Source of the DNA: Pseudomonas kribbensis
Lineage (GTDB): Bacteria; Pseudomonadota; Gammaproteobacteria; Pseudomonadales; Pseudomonadaceae
Assembly: GCF_003352185.1 (NCBI RefSeq)
Contig: NZ_CP029608.1
Span: forward strand, 6,242,501-6,306,500
Length of the DNA: 64,000 bases
Direction of reading: 5' to 3'
Part shown: positions 1 through 9,748 of the stretch, piece by piece
Position numbering within the stretch: the stretch's first letter is position 1
How the letters are laid out: each line of letters starts with the position of its first letter
Position numbers and translations under genes: made by a program
The notes under the pieces: generated by a model
The model's database searches: none
Seen by the model: the letters and a program-made list of their open reading frames with translations, nothing else
Told to the model about the DNA's origin: nothing

Positions 1-181
1 GTGACTGGGCGATGTGTTGCAGCAGATTCAAGGGGCTGGACTCTTGTTATGGAAAGATGTGCTTTGGCCAGATGCCGGGGATGTAGCAAGCTTGTAGTTA
101 TACTACATGAATTGGCTTTTTGCCTGCTCAATGCGTAACTGGATCGCCCCGGATCAGGCGACATGCACTGCATGTAGCCCT
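1..181. other. Intergenic region with 15-bp palindrome
   Basis: No convincing coding sequence is seen before the end of the c-di-GMP gene at 182. The stretch contains the inverted repeat TGTAGT-TAT-ACTACA at 93-107, of the size bound by dimeric regulators such as GntR-type proteins. The gene it would serve lies outside the window, so the function is unknown. Confidence 0.4.
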
Positions 182-3055
182 TTACCGGGGATTTTCCTGC
201 TGGCCCAGCAAGCCAGCCAGACCGGCAGCCTCCACCGGACGGCTGATCAGATACCCCTGCACCTCGTCGCAACCCTCGGCCTTCAGGAACTCAAGCTGCT
301 CCGGCCGCTCGACACCTTCGGCCACCACTTTCAAGGACAGGCCATGGGCCATGGCGATGATCGCGCGAGTGATCGCCGCATCTTCGCTGCCCTCCCCCAA
401 CCCACGAATGAACGCCTGATCGATCTTCACGTAATCCACCGGAATCCGCTTCAGATAACTCAGCGATGAATAACCGGTGCCGAAATCGTCGATCGCCAGT
501 TTCACGCCCAAGTCCCGCAGTTGCTGGAAGGTGGCGATGATGTGTTCGACGCTGTCGAGCAACTGGCTTTCGGTCAGTTCCAGTTCGAGGTAGTGCGGCG
601 CCAGCCCGGTTTCCTCCAGCACCTGGCGCACCAGACTGACCAGTTTGCCCTGACGCAACTGATGCACCGACAGGTTTACCGAAACCCGGATCGGTTCCAG
701 CCCCTGCCGCTGCCATTCGCAGGCCTGCCAACAGGCCTGACGCAGCACGAATTCGCCGATCGGCCCGATCAGTCCCGTCTCTTCGGCCAGACCGATGAAA
801 TCCCCCGGCGGCACCCGGCCCATGGTCGGATGATCCCAGCGCACCAGCGCTTCCGCCGCGTTGAGACGGCCGGTCGCCAAACACAGTTTCGGTTGATAGA
901 AGACGTTGAGCTGCTTGTCCTCGATGGCTTTGCGCAGCTGGTTTTCCAGTTGCAGACGTTCCAGTGTGCTGGCCTGCAGGCTGTCGGTGTAGAACTGGAA
1001 ATTGTTGCCGCCCAGGTGTTTGGCATGTTGCATCGCCATGTTCGACTGGCTGACCAGCGCGGCAACCTCCCGGGCGTTGTCCGGCAACATGCTGATGCCC
1101 ATCGAGGCGCTGACCACCAGCTCATGCCCTTCCACCGTCAGCGGCAGGCGCAGCTTGGCCGACAGCCGCGTGGCAACCCGCGCCAGACTCGACAGGTTGC
1201 CGTAGGCATCGAACAGCACCGCGAATTCGTCCCCGGACAACCGGGCGATGGTGTCAGCTTCCGGCAAGGCACTGACCAGCCGTCGAGACATCTTTTGCAG
1301 CAACTGGTCAGCGATTTCATGGCCCAGACTGTCGTTGAGCAGCTTGAAGCGATCCAGATTGATGTGCAGCAGCGCCAGACTCCGCCGTCCGCCCTGCCGT
1401 ACACGCTGATGGGCTTCGTGCAATCGTTCGCGGAACAGCGAACGGTTGGCCAGACCGGTGAGTTCGTCGTAGTGCGTCAAATAACGCATACGCTCTTCGG
1501 ATTCGCGTCTTGCCGACAGATCGGCGAAGAAGCCGACGATATGACTCACATTTCCCCGACCGTCGCGTACCGCATTCAATTGCAGCCACTGTGGATACAG
1601 CTCGCCGTTCTTGCGGGTTTCCACCAGTTCGCCCTGCCAACTGCCGTGCTGCTCCAGCGCGTGGCGGATCGCGACGTAATGCCGCCGGGCGTCACGACTG
1701 CACGGCAGTTCGACGACATTGCGCCCGAGCATGTCGTCGATGTCGTAACCGGTAACCCGGCTGAAGGCCTGATTGATGGCGATCAACGAATAGTTCGGGT
1801 CGAGAATCACGATGCCTTCGCTGGCGGCCTCGAACACCGTCGCGGCCAATTGCTGCTGGGCCTCCAGGCTTTTGCCGACACTGATGTCGCGCCGGGTGCC
1901 CACCATGCGAATAACCCGCCCGCTGTCATCGCGCTCCACCGCGCGTCCCCGGTCTTCGATCCAGACCCAGTGACCGTCGCCATGGCGCACGCGGTATTCG
2001 ATCTGATAATCCTCGGTGCGCCCCTTCAAGTGCTCGATCAACGCCCGTTTGAGCGGCGGTACATCTTCCGGGTGCAGCCGGGGCCGCAGGTGCCTGAGCA
2101 GCCCGGTGACGTATTCCGGATCCAGGCCGAACAGTTCCTGAATCTGCGTGTGGTGAACTTCGTCGGTCTGCAGGTTCCAGTCCCATAGCCCCAGTTCACT
2201 GGCCTTCAACGCCAGGGCCAGGCGCGCTTCGCTTTTGCTCAGGGCCTGGTTGGCAACGTCCAGTTCGCGGCTGCGCTGGGCCACCCGGTCCTCCAGTTCG
2301 ACCTGGGCTTCGCGTAACTTCGCTTCGGCGCAGCGGCGCTGTTCGATTTCCTTCGCCAACGCCTGATTGAGCAGTTCGCTGCGAGATTGGGCTTGTTGCA
2401 AGTGTTCGATCAGGTGCTGGTTCTGGAAGCGCCGCAGCAAACCACGGTCGATCAATCGGTTGACCTGCCACGCCACCACACTCAGGGAACCGAGCAGGAT
2501 CAACCCGAGCCAGCCCCAGCCACGCGCCAGTTCGTCACCACCCCAGAACAGATAACCGATGGCCGGCAACAGGCATGGCAAGGTAAAGGAAAGAAAGGCC
2601 GGAATGCTCACGGCGTAGGCCACGCTGGCCGACAGGGTTGCGGCGCCGATCAGGCCGAACACCCAGGCCTGCTGCATGAAATTGTCGGCCGGGACCAGGG
2701 CGATGCCGGCGCCGGCCAGGGTCAGGCCGGTCATGGTCGAACCGAGCAGGAACATCCGACCCCAGATCGGCTGGGCCTGGCGGTCGGGGATCGCCGAATC
2801 GAATGCCGCAACCTGAATCACCCGCAACGCCACCAGCGACAGCAGCCACACCAGCCAGACGCTGACCACGAAGTAACGCTGCGGACTCCAGAGCAGACCG
2901 GCGCAGACCAGACCATTGATCAACATGAACAGGGTGGGTAACAGCGAACCCTGGTATAGAAGGCGCGTGCGCTCGACCGCCATTTGGGTGGCGTAATGCT
3001 TGCGGATCACCCGGGGTTCCACAGAGGGGCCCGACAGGTCGAAGCTGAGGGTCAT
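182..3055 (-). CDS. Membrane PAS-GGDEF-EAL cyclic-di-GMP enzyme
   Basis: Predicted 957-residue inner-membrane protein that makes or degrades the second messenger cyclic-di-GMP. The N-terminal 200 residues hold about five to six hydrophobic segments. A coiled-coil-like stretch (about 205-280), two PAS domains (about 280-395 and 400-520), a GGDEF domain (about 525-690) and an EAL domain (about 705-950) follow. The GGDEF signature reads SGDEF (607-611), a variant compatible with cyclase activity. The EAL domain keeps EALVRW (735-740), ELTES and the IDDFGTG loop, so phosphodiesterase activity is likely. The start at 3055 (MTLSFDL) was preferred over a longer upstream frame whose first 68 residues look non-coding. 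It is divergent from uvrD, as is PA5442 in PAO1 (from memory). Confidence 0.93.
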   Translation of the reverse strand: MTLSFDLSGPSVEPRVIRKHYATQMAVERTRLLYQGSLLPTLFMLINGLVCAGLLWSPQRYFVVSVWLVWLLSLVALRVIQVAAFDSAIPDRQAQPIWGRMFLLGSTMTGLTLAGAGIALVPADNFMQQAWVFGLIGAATLSASVAYAVSIPAFLSFTLPCLLPAIGYLFWGGDELARGWGWLGLILLGSLSVVAWQVNRLIDRGLLRRFQNQHLIEHLQQAQSRSELLNQALAKEIEQRRCAEAKLREAQVELEDRVAQRSRELDVANQALSKSEARLALALKASELGLWDWNLQTDEVHHTQIQELFGLDPEYVTGLLRHLRPRLHPEDVPPLKRALIEHLKGRTEDYQIEYRVRHGDGHWVWIEDRGRAVERDDSGRVIRMVGTRRDISVGKSLEAQQQLAATVFEAASEGIVILDPNYSLIAINQAFSRVTGYDIDDMLGRNVVELPCSRDARRHYVAIRHALEQHGSWQGELVETRKNGELYPQWLQLNAVRDGRGNVSHIVGFFADLSARRESEERMRYLTHYDELTGLANRSLFRERLHEAHQRVRQGGRRSLALLHINLDRFKLLNDSLGHEIADQLLQKMSRRLVSALPEADTIARLSGDEFAVLFDAYGNLSSLARVATRLSAKLRLPLTVEGHELVVSASMGISMLPDNAREVAALVSQSNMAMQHAKHLGGNNFQFYTDSLQASTLERLQLENQLRKAIEDKQLNVFYQPKLCLATGRLNAAEALVRWDHPTMGRVPPGDFIGLAEETGLIGPIGEFVLRQACWQACEWQRQGLEPIRVSVNLSVHQLRQGKLVSLVRQVLEETGLAPHYLELELTESQLLDSVEHIIATFQQLRDLGVKLAIDDFGTGYSSLSYLKRIPVDYVKIDQAFIRGLGEGSEDAAITRAIIAMAHGLSLKVVAEGVERPEQLEFLKAEGCDEVQGYLISRPVEAAGLAGLLGQQENPR

Positions 3056-3279
3056 AGGCAACGTTCTTGTTCTTATAAGTGTGAGCATGCGCCCGGAAAC
3101 GTGGACGGAGCATACACAAGCCCAACCACTTGCCAAACTGCTCCAGATCATAATTTCGCCGAAACTTTTCGACCTCCCGTCACCCGCAAGAGCCCCGACG
3201 CCAGGCGGGCCAACGCCTGTAGCCGGTGACCGACCGGTCGTCATCGGCAGCACTTTCATCGGCTAATGCAAAGCTCGGT

Positions 3280-3308
3280 TTGCCCGGGCCTGCGGCGCAC
3301 CCTAGAAT
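3280..3308 (+). promoter_or_regulatory. Putative sigma-70 promoter giving leaderless uvrD mRNA
   Basis: TTGCCC (3280-3285), a 17-base spacer and TAGAAT (3303-3308) resemble a sigma-70 promoter. The uvrD ATG begins only seven bases after the -10 element, and no Shine-Dalgarno sequence is visible. Transcription from here would start at or next to the A of the ATG. Confidence 0.4.
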
Positions 3309-3314
3309 GCCCCG

Positions 3315-5498
3315 ATGCGCGATGATCTCTCCCTTCTGCTGAACTCCCTCAACGATGCCCAACGCCAGGCCGTAGCGGCTCCCGTTGGTCGTCAATTGGT
3401 CCTGGCCGGTGCCGGCTCAGGCAAGACCCGAGTGCTGGTGCACCGTATCGCCTGGTTGATCCAGGTCGAAAACGCCTCGCCCCACTCGATCCTGTCGGTG
3501 ACCTTCACCAACAAGGCCGCTGCCGAGATGCGTCACCGCATCGAGCAATTGCTGGGGATCAACCCGGCCGGCATGTGGGTCGGCACGTTCCACGGCCTGG
3601 CGCACCGCCTGTTGCGGGCGCACTGGCAGGAAGCAGGCTTGAGCCAGACCTTCCAGATTCTCGACAGCGATGACCAGCAACGTCTGGTTAAGCGGGTGAT
3701 CCGCGAGCTGGGGCTGGACGAACAGCGCTGGCCGGCCCGTCAGGCCCAGTGGTTCATCAACGGGCAGAAAGACGAAGGTCTGCGTCCGCAGCACATTCAG
3801 GCCAGCGGCGATCTGTACCTGGCCACCATGCGCGGCATCTACGAGGCCTACGAGGCGGCCTGCCAGCGCGCCGGCGTCATCGATTTCTCCGAGCTGCTGC
3901 TGCGCGCCCTCGACCTGTGGCGCGACCATCCGGGCCTGCTGGCCCACTACCAGAAGCGTTTCCGCCACATTCTGGTGGACGAGTTCCAGGACACCAACGC
4001 CGTGCAGTACGCCTGGCTGCGCCTGCTGGGCAAGGGTGGCGACAGCCTGATGGTGGTCGGCGACGACGACCAGTCGATCTACGGCTGGCGCGGCGCGAAA
4101 ATCGAGAACATTCACCAGTATTCTTCCGACTTCCCGGATTCCGAGACCATCCGTCTGGAGCAGAACTACCGCTCCACCGCCGGCATCCTGAAAGCCGCCA
4201 ACGCCCTGATCGCCAACAACACCGGGCGTCTGGGCAAGGAGCTGTGGACCGACGGTGGCGACGGCGAAGCAATCAACCTGTACGCCGCGTTCAACGAACA
4301 CGATGAAGCACGCTACGTTGTCGAAACCATCGAAAGCGCGCTGAAAACCGGCCTGGCCCGCAGCGATATCGCGATTCTCTACCGCTCCAACGCCCAATCC
4401 CGCGTTCTGGAAGAAGCCTTGCTGCGCGAGCGCATTCCCTACCGCATCTATGGTGGCCAACGCTTCTTCGAGCGGGCTGAAATCAAAAACGCCATGGCCT
4501 ACCTGCGTTTGCTGGAAGGTCGCGGCAACGATGCGGCGCTGGAGCGGGTGATCAACGTTCCGGCTCGCGGCATCGGCGAAAAAACCGTCGAAGCCATCCG
4601 TGAACATGCGCGCCACAGCGATGTGTCGATGTGGGAAGCCATGCGCCAGCTGGTGGCCAACAAGGGCCTGACCGGTCGTGCGGCCGGCGCCCTCGGCGCG
4701 TTCATCGAGCTGATCGAGAACCTCGCCGCCAAGTGCGCCGAGATGCCGTTGCACCTGATGACCCAGACTGTCATCGAGCAATCCGGGCTGATCGCCTACC
4801 ACGAAGCGGAAAAAGGCGAGAAAGGCCAGGCCCGGGTGGAAAACCTTGAGGAACTGGTCAGCGCCGCGCGCAACTTCGAGAACACCGAAGAAGACGAAGA
4901 CCTGACACCGCTGGCGGCGTTCCTCGGCCACGCGTCGCTGGAGGCCGGTGACACTCAGGCTGATGAGCACGAAGACAGCATTCAGTTGATGACCCTGCAC
5001 AGCGCCAAGGGCCTGGAATTCCCTTACGTGTTCCTGGTGGGCATGGAAGAAGGCCTGTTCCCGCACAAGATGAGCCTGGAAGAACCGGGACGTCTTGAAG
5101 AGGAGCGTCGTCTGGCTTACGTCGGCATCACCCGGGCGATGCAGAACCTGGTGATGACCTACGCTGAAACCCGACGCCTGTACGGCAGCGAAACCTACAA
5201 CAAGGTGTCGCGATTCGTACGGGAAGTGCCGAAAGGCCTGATTCAGGAAGTGCGGCTGTCGAACAGCGTCAGCCGACCGTTCGGCGGCAACCAGTCGATG
5301 AGCGGCAGCAACCTGTTCAGCGGCAGCGAGATCCCGGATACCGGCCTGAGCCTCGGCCAGGCTGTGCGGCACTCGATCTTTGGCGACGGCGTGATCCTCA
5401 ACTTCGAAGGCGCCGGGGCTCAGGCACGGGTGCAAGTGAACTTCAGTGAAGGCAGCAAGTGGCTGATGCTGGGTTACGCGAAGCTGGAAGCCATCTAA
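3315..5498 (+). CDS. uvrD: DNA helicase II UvrD
   Basis: Superfamily 1A 3'-to-5' DNA helicase of 727 residues, the usual UvrD length, acting in nucleotide-excision and mismatch repair. Visible motifs in order are the Walker A sequence GAGSGKT near residue 33, the Walker B DEFQDTN, GDDDQSIYGWRG (motif III), the LEQNYRS block (motif IV), TLHSAKGLEF (motif V) and VGITRAM (motif VI). The C-terminal tail carries the Tudor-like RNA-polymerase-binding region found in UvrD and PcrA. The gene is divergent from the c-di-GMP gene. The start at 3315 gives the conserved MRDDLSLLLNSLN N-terminus despite lacking an upstream ribosome binding site. Confidence 0.98.
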   Translation: MRDDLSLLLNSLNDAQRQAVAAPVGRQLVLAGAGSGKTRVLVHRIAWLIQVENASPHSILSVTFTNKAAAEMRHRIEQLLGINPAGMWVGTFHGLAHRLLRAHWQEAGLSQTFQILDSDDQQRLVKRVIRELGLDEQRWPARQAQWFINGQKDEGLRPQHIQASGDLYLATMRGIYEAYEAACQRAGVIDFSELLLRALDLWRDHPGLLAHYQKRFRHILVDEFQDTNAVQYAWLRLLGKGGDSLMVVGDDDQSIYGWRGAKIENIHQYSSDFPDSETIRLEQNYRSTAGILKAANALIANNTGRLGKELWTDGGDGEAINLYAAFNEHDEARYVVETIESALKTGLARSDIAILYRSNAQSRVLEEALLRERIPYRIYGGQRFFERAEIKNAMAYLRLLEGRGNDAALERVINVPARGIGEKTVEAIREHARHSDVSMWEAMRQLVANKGLTGRAAGALGAFIELIENLAAKCAEMPLHLMTQTVIEQSGLIAYHEAEKGEKGQARVENLEELVSAARNFENTEEDEDLTPLAAFLGHASLEAGDTQADEHEDSIQLMTLHSAKGLEFPYVFLVGMEEGLFPHKMSLEEPGRLEEERRLAYVGITRAMQNLVMTYAETRRLYGSETYNKVSRFVREVPKGLIQEVRLSNSVSRPFGGNQSMSGSNLFSGSEIPDTGLSLGQAVRHSIFGDGVILNFEGAGAQARVQVNFSEGSKWLMLGYAKLEAI

Positions 5499-5516
5499 AC
5501 GCCGGCTCTGCTGTTC

Positions 5517-5603
5517 TGTGGGAGCGAGCCTGCTCGCGAATTGGAGCGCCGCGTTTATCTGATAAACCACGGTGCAGCCATCGCGAGCAGGCTCGCTCCC
5601 ACA
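5517..5603. repeat. REP pair (inverted palindromic repeats)
   Basis: Two 23-base units, TGTGGGAGCGAGCCTGCTCG-type at 5517-5539 and its exact reverse complement at 5581-5603, are separated by 41 bases and can fold into a long cruciform. This is the common REP family of fluorescent pseudomonads. It lies between uvrD and the next gene and may stabilise or end the uvrD transcript. Confidence 0.92.
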
Positions 5604-5639
5604 TGGATTCATGCAACCCTTACCGACAGGACAACATCC

Positions 5640-6080
5640 ATGGGCTCTGGCTTCTTTTCCTCCTGGACATTCTGGGCCCTGCTCTCGGCCACCTTCGCCG
5701 CATTGACGGCAATCTTCGCCAAGGTCGGCATCGAAAACGTCAACTCCGACTTCGCCACCCTGCTGCGCACCATCGTGGTACTCGTCAGCCTGGCCTTGAT
5801 TTTGTACGCCACGGGCCAATATCAGTCACTGGGATCGATCTCTGCCAAAAGCTATCTGTTCCTGCTGTTGTCGGGTCTGGGTACCGGGGCTTCGTGGCTG
5901 TGCTATTTCCGCGCCTTGAAAGTCGGGCCGGCCTCGCTGGTCGCTCCGGTGGACAAGCTCAGCGTGGTGTTGGTGGCGGTGCTCGGCGTGATTCTGCTGG
6001 GCGAAAAACTCGACCTGCGCCAGTGGGGCGGCATCGGTCTGATCACCGCGGGTGTGGTGATGTTGGCGTTTCGACGCTGA
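5640..6080 (+). CDS. Half-size EamA/DMT transporter
   Basis: A 146-residue hydrophobic protein with about five membrane helices, matching a single EamA repeat of the drug/metabolite transporter superfamily. Most family members have two repeats and about 300 residues, so this one probably works as a dimer. The C-terminal EKLDLRQWGGIGLITAGV motif is typical of an EamA repeat end. The start at 5640 (MGSGFFSSW) was chosen because upstream in-frame codons run through the REP element. Substrate unknown. Confidence 0.8.
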   Translation: MGSGFFSSWTFWALLSATFAALTAIFAKVGIENVNSDFATLLRTIVVLVSLALILYATGQYQSLGSISAKSYLFLLLSGLGTGASWLCYFRALKVGPASLVAPVDKLSVVLVAVLGVILLGEKLDLRQWGGIGLITAGVVMLAFRR

Positions 6081-6255
6081 TCCATTTCCCACTGAACCTA
6101 CCTCCTTTTCCTACAGACAAAAGTACATGGCCTTATTGCCTCGACCGAGCTGAACGTAACCTGTCAGGCAAAAGCCCGAAACACTCTCTTGCTAGCCAGT
6201 GACACTTCAGCTGTGCAACATGGCGCGCGTGTCTCCACAAACGGGAATTCCCTTT

Positions 6256-7134
6256 ATGAAACGTTTTCTTAGCATCGCCATGGCGTTGTGCATCGGCCTG
6301 ACGATGAGCCTCGACGCCAACGCCAAGCGCTTTGGTGGTGGCAAAAGCGCCGGCGCTGCGCCGACGCACCAGACCAGCCAGATGGCTCCTTCTTCCCCAG
6401 GCATGGGCGGCGCGGCTGCGACCGCTGGTGCTGCCGGTGCCGCAGGCGCTGCTGCCAAGGCTGGCGGCGCTTCGAAATGGCTCGGCCCTCTGGCCGGCAT
6501 CGCTGCCGGCGGCCTGCTGGCGTCCATGCTCATGGGCGGCGGCTTCCAGGGCATGCAGATCTTCGACATCCTGATCATGGCCGTGATCGCGTTCGTGATC
6601 TTCCGCTTCATCGCCGCTCGTCGCCGCAAACAGCAGGAGCAGTTCGCACCGGCCGGTGCGCCGATGCAGCGTGAAGTGTTCGAGCAGAAACCTGCCGCCA
6701 TGGGTTCGATCTTCGGTGGCTCGGCTGCTCCGGCTGCCGCCCGTCCGGTGATCAACGCACCGGCCTGGTTCAACGAGCAGCGCTTCCTCGAAGCCGCCCG
6801 CAGCCACTTCCAGGCGCTGCAGCAGCACTGGGATGCCAACGAAATGGACAAGATCGCCGAGTTCGTGACTCCGCAAATGTTCGAGTTCCTCAAGCGCGAG
6901 CGCGCGGAACTGGGCGATGCGTTCCAGTCCACCTTCATCGAAAATCTCCAGGTACAACTGGACGGTGTGGATGACCGTGCGGACAAGACCATCGCCACCC
7001 TGACCTTCAACGGTGTGTCGAAGACCTCGCGTTTCGACCAGCAGGGCGAAGTGTTCAGCGAAAGCTGGAACATGGAACGTCCACAGGGCGACAACCAGCC
7101 TTGGCTGGTCGCCGGTATCCGCCAGAACGGCTGA
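6256..7134 (+). CDS. Tim44-like domain membrane protein
   Basis: A 292-residue protein beginning with a signal peptide (MKRFLSIAMALCIGLTMSLDANA). A Gly/Ala/Ser-rich low-complexity region follows, then one or two membrane segments near residues 78-120 and a C-terminal Tim44/TIM-like domain (about 170-290). Pseudomonas homologues are usually annotated only as Tim44 domain-containing proteins. The role is unknown, although the fold suggests an inner-membrane scaffold facing the periplasm or cytoplasm. It is monocistronic, with a strong terminator 30 bases after the stop. Confidence 0.85.
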   Translation: MKRFLSIAMALCIGLTMSLDANAKRFGGGKSAGAAPTHQTSQMAPSSPGMGGAAATAGAAGAAGAAAKAGGASKWLGPLAGIAAGGLLASMLMGGGFQGMQIFDILIMAVIAFVIFRFIAARRRKQQEQFAPAGAPMQREVFEQKPAAMGSIFGGSAAPAAARPVINAPAWFNEQRFLEAARSHFQALQQHWDANEMDKIAEFVTPQMFEFLKRERAELGDAFQSTFIENLQVQLDGVDDRADKTIATLTFNGVSKTSRFDQQGEVFSESWNMERPQGDNQPWLVAGIRQNG

Positions 7135-7163
7135 TCACCTCCGACGTTTTACCCGCAGCAATA

Positions 7164-7190
7164 AAAACCCCGGCCTCGGCCGGGGTTTTC
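7164..7190 (+). terminator. Rho-independent terminator after Tim44-like gene
   Basis: An 11-bp stem (7164-7174 with 7179-7189) with the GC-rich core CCCCGGC, a four-base loop and a terminal TTTT run. The A-rich left arm could also terminate leftward transcription. Confidence 0.9.
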
Positions 7191-7272
7191 TATTTCGCGG
7201 TTGCATCTATAGCGAGCTACTGTATAAACCGGCCCATATAAACCGCGCCATTCAAGCAAGAGGATCCCGGAC

Positions 7273-7680
7273 GTGGAAGAAATCATCGAACAACTGCGCG
7301 AAGCCAACGAACCCGTGCCGGTTCCCCTGGAGTTGCCCGACGAAGACCAGTTGGTGGAAGTCGAAGAAGAACTCTTCATCAACATCCCGTTCGTCTTCAA
7401 AGAGTTTCTGCTGACCGTCAGCGACGTGGTTTACGGCAGCCTGGAGCCGGTGACCGTCACCGACCCGCAGTCCCACACCTACCTGCCGGATGTAGCCGCC
7501 AATGCCTGGGACGCCGGTGTGCCGCGCGACCTGATCCCGATCTGCCAGGACGGCGACAACTACTACTGCGTCGAAGAAGACGGCACCGTGGTGCTGTGGT
7601 CCGGCGAAGAAGAGCTGATCACCGAGGAGTCCTGGGAATCGGTCTGGCACTGGGCACGGGACGTCTGGCTGGAAAGCTGA
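7273..7680 (+). CDS. SMI1/KNR4 family protein
   Basis: A 135-residue acidic soluble protein starting at a GTG codon. Features such as FVFKEFLLTVSDVV, a YYCVEEDGTVVLW strand and the C-terminal WESVWHWARDVWL match the SMI1/KNR4 fold used by immunity proteins and housekeeping adaptors. No toxin gene is adjacent, so a stand-alone housekeeping role is more likely than contact-dependent immunity. The function is not established. Confidence 0.8.
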   Translation: MEEIIEQLREANEPVPVPLELPDEDQLVEVEEELFINIPFVFKEFLLTVSDVVYGSLEPVTVTDPQSHTYLPDVAANAWDAGVPRDLIPICQDGDNYYCVEEDGTVVLWSGEEELITEESWESVWHWARDVWLES

Positions 7681-7701
7681 TCCGCCAGACGCCACGCCGG
7701 G

Positions 7702-9465
7702 TCAATGCCCCGACGATTCCTTGTGATTGTCGAGGGTCTCCAGCAAGGCCACCTGCATCCGCGTGTGCACCCGGATGAACCAGCGCCAGAGCAGCGCCGC
7801 CACGGCGGCCGCGACCACGGCGACCAGCACCAGCAACTTGTTGGTCGGCAGGATACTGGCCGACAAGGCTGCCAGCAGCAGGAAAATCACCAGCAGCGAG
7901 AGGATCGGGATCACTTCGGCGATCACCCGGCGCACTCGCTGTGTGTGACGCCCCGCCATCTCCGGCTTCACGCCCATCTCCGCCAGCAGCATCGACAGCG
8001 CCTTGAGCTTGCGATAGGCCGCGATCAGGAACGGCAGCGACAACAGCAACGCCCCACCCCAGATCAACGCCTTCTGCCAGCTCGGATCGCTGATCCAGTC
8101 CTGCAGCCACGTCGAGAGGCGCCCGGCAAAGAAAGCGCCGGCAAAGAAGATCGCAATCACCAGCGCCAGATTGACCCCGACCTGCAACAGAATTCGCCGG
8201 ATCATCGACGCCAGCATCGCGCCCTCACCCTGCGGCTGAATACTGCGCAGCCATTCGCCATACATCCCGAACACCCGCCCGAGACGCTGCGGCATGGCGG
8301 CGGACAGCTTGATCGACAGTGGATCGGCGGCGCGGATCAGGTAAGGCGTCAGCAGCGTGGTAATCACCGAAACCGCCACGGCCACCGGATACAGGAAGTT
8401 ACTGGTCACCTGCAGCGTCATCCCCAGCGCGGCGATGATGAAGGAGAACTCGCCGATCTGCGAAAGACCCATCCCGACCCGCAGTGAGGTGCGTCCGTCA
8501 TTGCCGGCGATAAAGGCACCGAGGCCGCAGGACAACATCTTGCCCAGCACCACGGCGACGGTGATCACCGCAATCGGCCACGCGTATTGCAGAAGGATCA
8601 TCGGATCGAGCATCAGGCCGATGGCGACGAAGAAGATCGCGCTGAACAGGTCGCGGACCGGCTCGATCAGGCGCTCGATCTTCAGCAATTGCCGCGACTC
8701 GGCCATGATCGCGCCGATCAGGAACGCGCCGAGCACCATGCTGTACTCAAGCTTGACCACCAGCAGGCAGAAGCCGAAGCACAGCCCGAGCACGGTGATC
8801 AGCAGCATCTCGTTGCTTTCGAACTTCGCCACATAGGCCAGCAATCGCGGTACCAGCAGAATGCCGATGACCAGCGCTACGATCATGAACAGCGAGAGTT
8901 TGCCGACTGTGGAGAACACTTCGCCGGAGCTGACCGTGCCGCTGACGGCGATGCTTGAAAGCAGCGCAATGATGCCGATGCCGAGAATGTCCTCGACGAT
9001 CAGCACGCCGAAGATCAACTGGGCGAAGCGCTCGTTTTTCATCTTCAGATCGTTGAGCGCCTTGACGATGATGGTGGTCGAGGAAATCGCCAGGATTGCG
9101 CCGAGAAACAGCGAATCCATGGTGTTCCAGTCGAACCAGCGGCCGATTTCGTAGCCGATCCAGATCATCAGGATGATTTCCAGGAATGCCGCGATAAACG
9201 CCGTGGCTCCAACCTTGAACAGTTTGCGCAGGCTGAACTCCAGGCCCAGGCAGAACATCAGGAAAATCACCCCCAGCTCGGCGAGGGTCTTGATGGTTTC
9301 TTCGTCATGGATCAGGCCGAACGGCGGGGTGTGCGGGCCGATGATGAAGCCGGCAACGATGTATCCCAGCACAACCGGCTGCTTGAAACGGTGGAACAGC
9401 ACGGTCACCACGCCTGCGACCAGCATGATCACTGCCAGATCCTGAATAAAGCTGATGGCATGCAT
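7702..9465 (-). CDS. Kef-type cation:proton antiporter (CPA2)
   Basis: A 587-residue inner-membrane protein of the monovalent cation:proton antiporter-2 family, probably K+/H+ or Na+/H+ exchange. The N-terminal 385 residues carry the Kef transport domain, including FLMFCLGLEFSL and the LIVEDILGIG helix with its acidic transport residue. The cytoplasmic RCK/TrkA-N domain of classical KefB/KefC is missing. The C-terminal 180 residues instead contain about four further hydrophobic helices. The gene order antiporter, thioesterase, DUF3301 protein, pdxY resembles PA5516-PA5519. Confidence 0.9.
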   Translation of the reverse strand: MHAISFIQDLAVIMLVAGVVTVLFHRFKQPVVLGYIVAGFIIGPHTPPFGLIHDEETIKTLAELGVIFLMFCLGLEFSLRKLFKVGATAFIAAFLEIILMIWIGYEIGRWFDWNTMDSLFLGAILAISSTTIIVKALNDLKMKNERFAQLIFGVLIVEDILGIGIIALLSSIAVSGTVSSGEVFSTVGKLSLFMIVALVIGILLVPRLLAYVAKFESNEMLLITVLGLCFGFCLLVVKLEYSMVLGAFLIGAIMAESRQLLKIERLIEPVRDLFSAIFFVAIGLMLDPMILLQYAWPIAVITVAVVLGKMLSCGLGAFIAGNDGRTSLRVGMGLSQIGEFSFIIAALGMTLQVTSNFLYPVAVAVSVITTLLTPYLIRAADPLSIKLSAAMPQRLGRVFGMYGEWLRSIQPQGEGAMLASMIRRILLQVGVNLALVIAIFFAGAFFAGRLSTWLQDWISDPSWQKALIWGGALLLSLPFLIAAYRKLKALSMLLAEMGVKPEMAGRHTQRVRRVIAEVIPILSLLVIFLLLAALSASILPTNKLLVLVAVVAAAVAALLWRWFIRVHTRMQVALLETLDNHKESSGH

Positions 9466-9748
9466 GGCGTGGGCTCCTTGAATGACGATGCTCGCGGCAG
9501 TCGTCTGAAAACGTCTGGGCGAGCTGAGTAAAAATCCGCTTTAGGTGTAGGAATCGCCCTTGGGGTGGGCTTTTGCAGGGTAACACCGCGACTTCCGGCT
9601 GAAAGGCGGTGCAATATATGGAAACAGATCGATCCGGGCGTGACGGCGGCCAGCTGCCCGGCGTCCCGATAACGGTGGTTTTGAAAAGCGACCAGGCACC
9701 CGCAGAGGTGCTTCTTCCAGCAACCCTGCCTTGACCCGTGAGAACGTT

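Noticed and set aside
521..2188. Long plus-strand frame opposite the GGDEF-EAL gene
   Set aside because: Shadow of conserved PAS, GGDEF and EAL domains.
3417..5819. Long minus-strand frame opposite uvrD
   Set aside because: uvrD is certain and the antisense frame shows no domain.
5640..6080. EamA gene as a truncated pseudogene of a two-repeat transporter
   Set aside because: The single repeat is intact from start to stop with no remnant of a second repeat nearby; half-size EamA proteins are known.
7273..7680. SMI1/KNR4 gene as an immunity gene of a toxin system
   Set aside because: No toxin, Rhs, CdiA or T6SS effector gene is adjacent.
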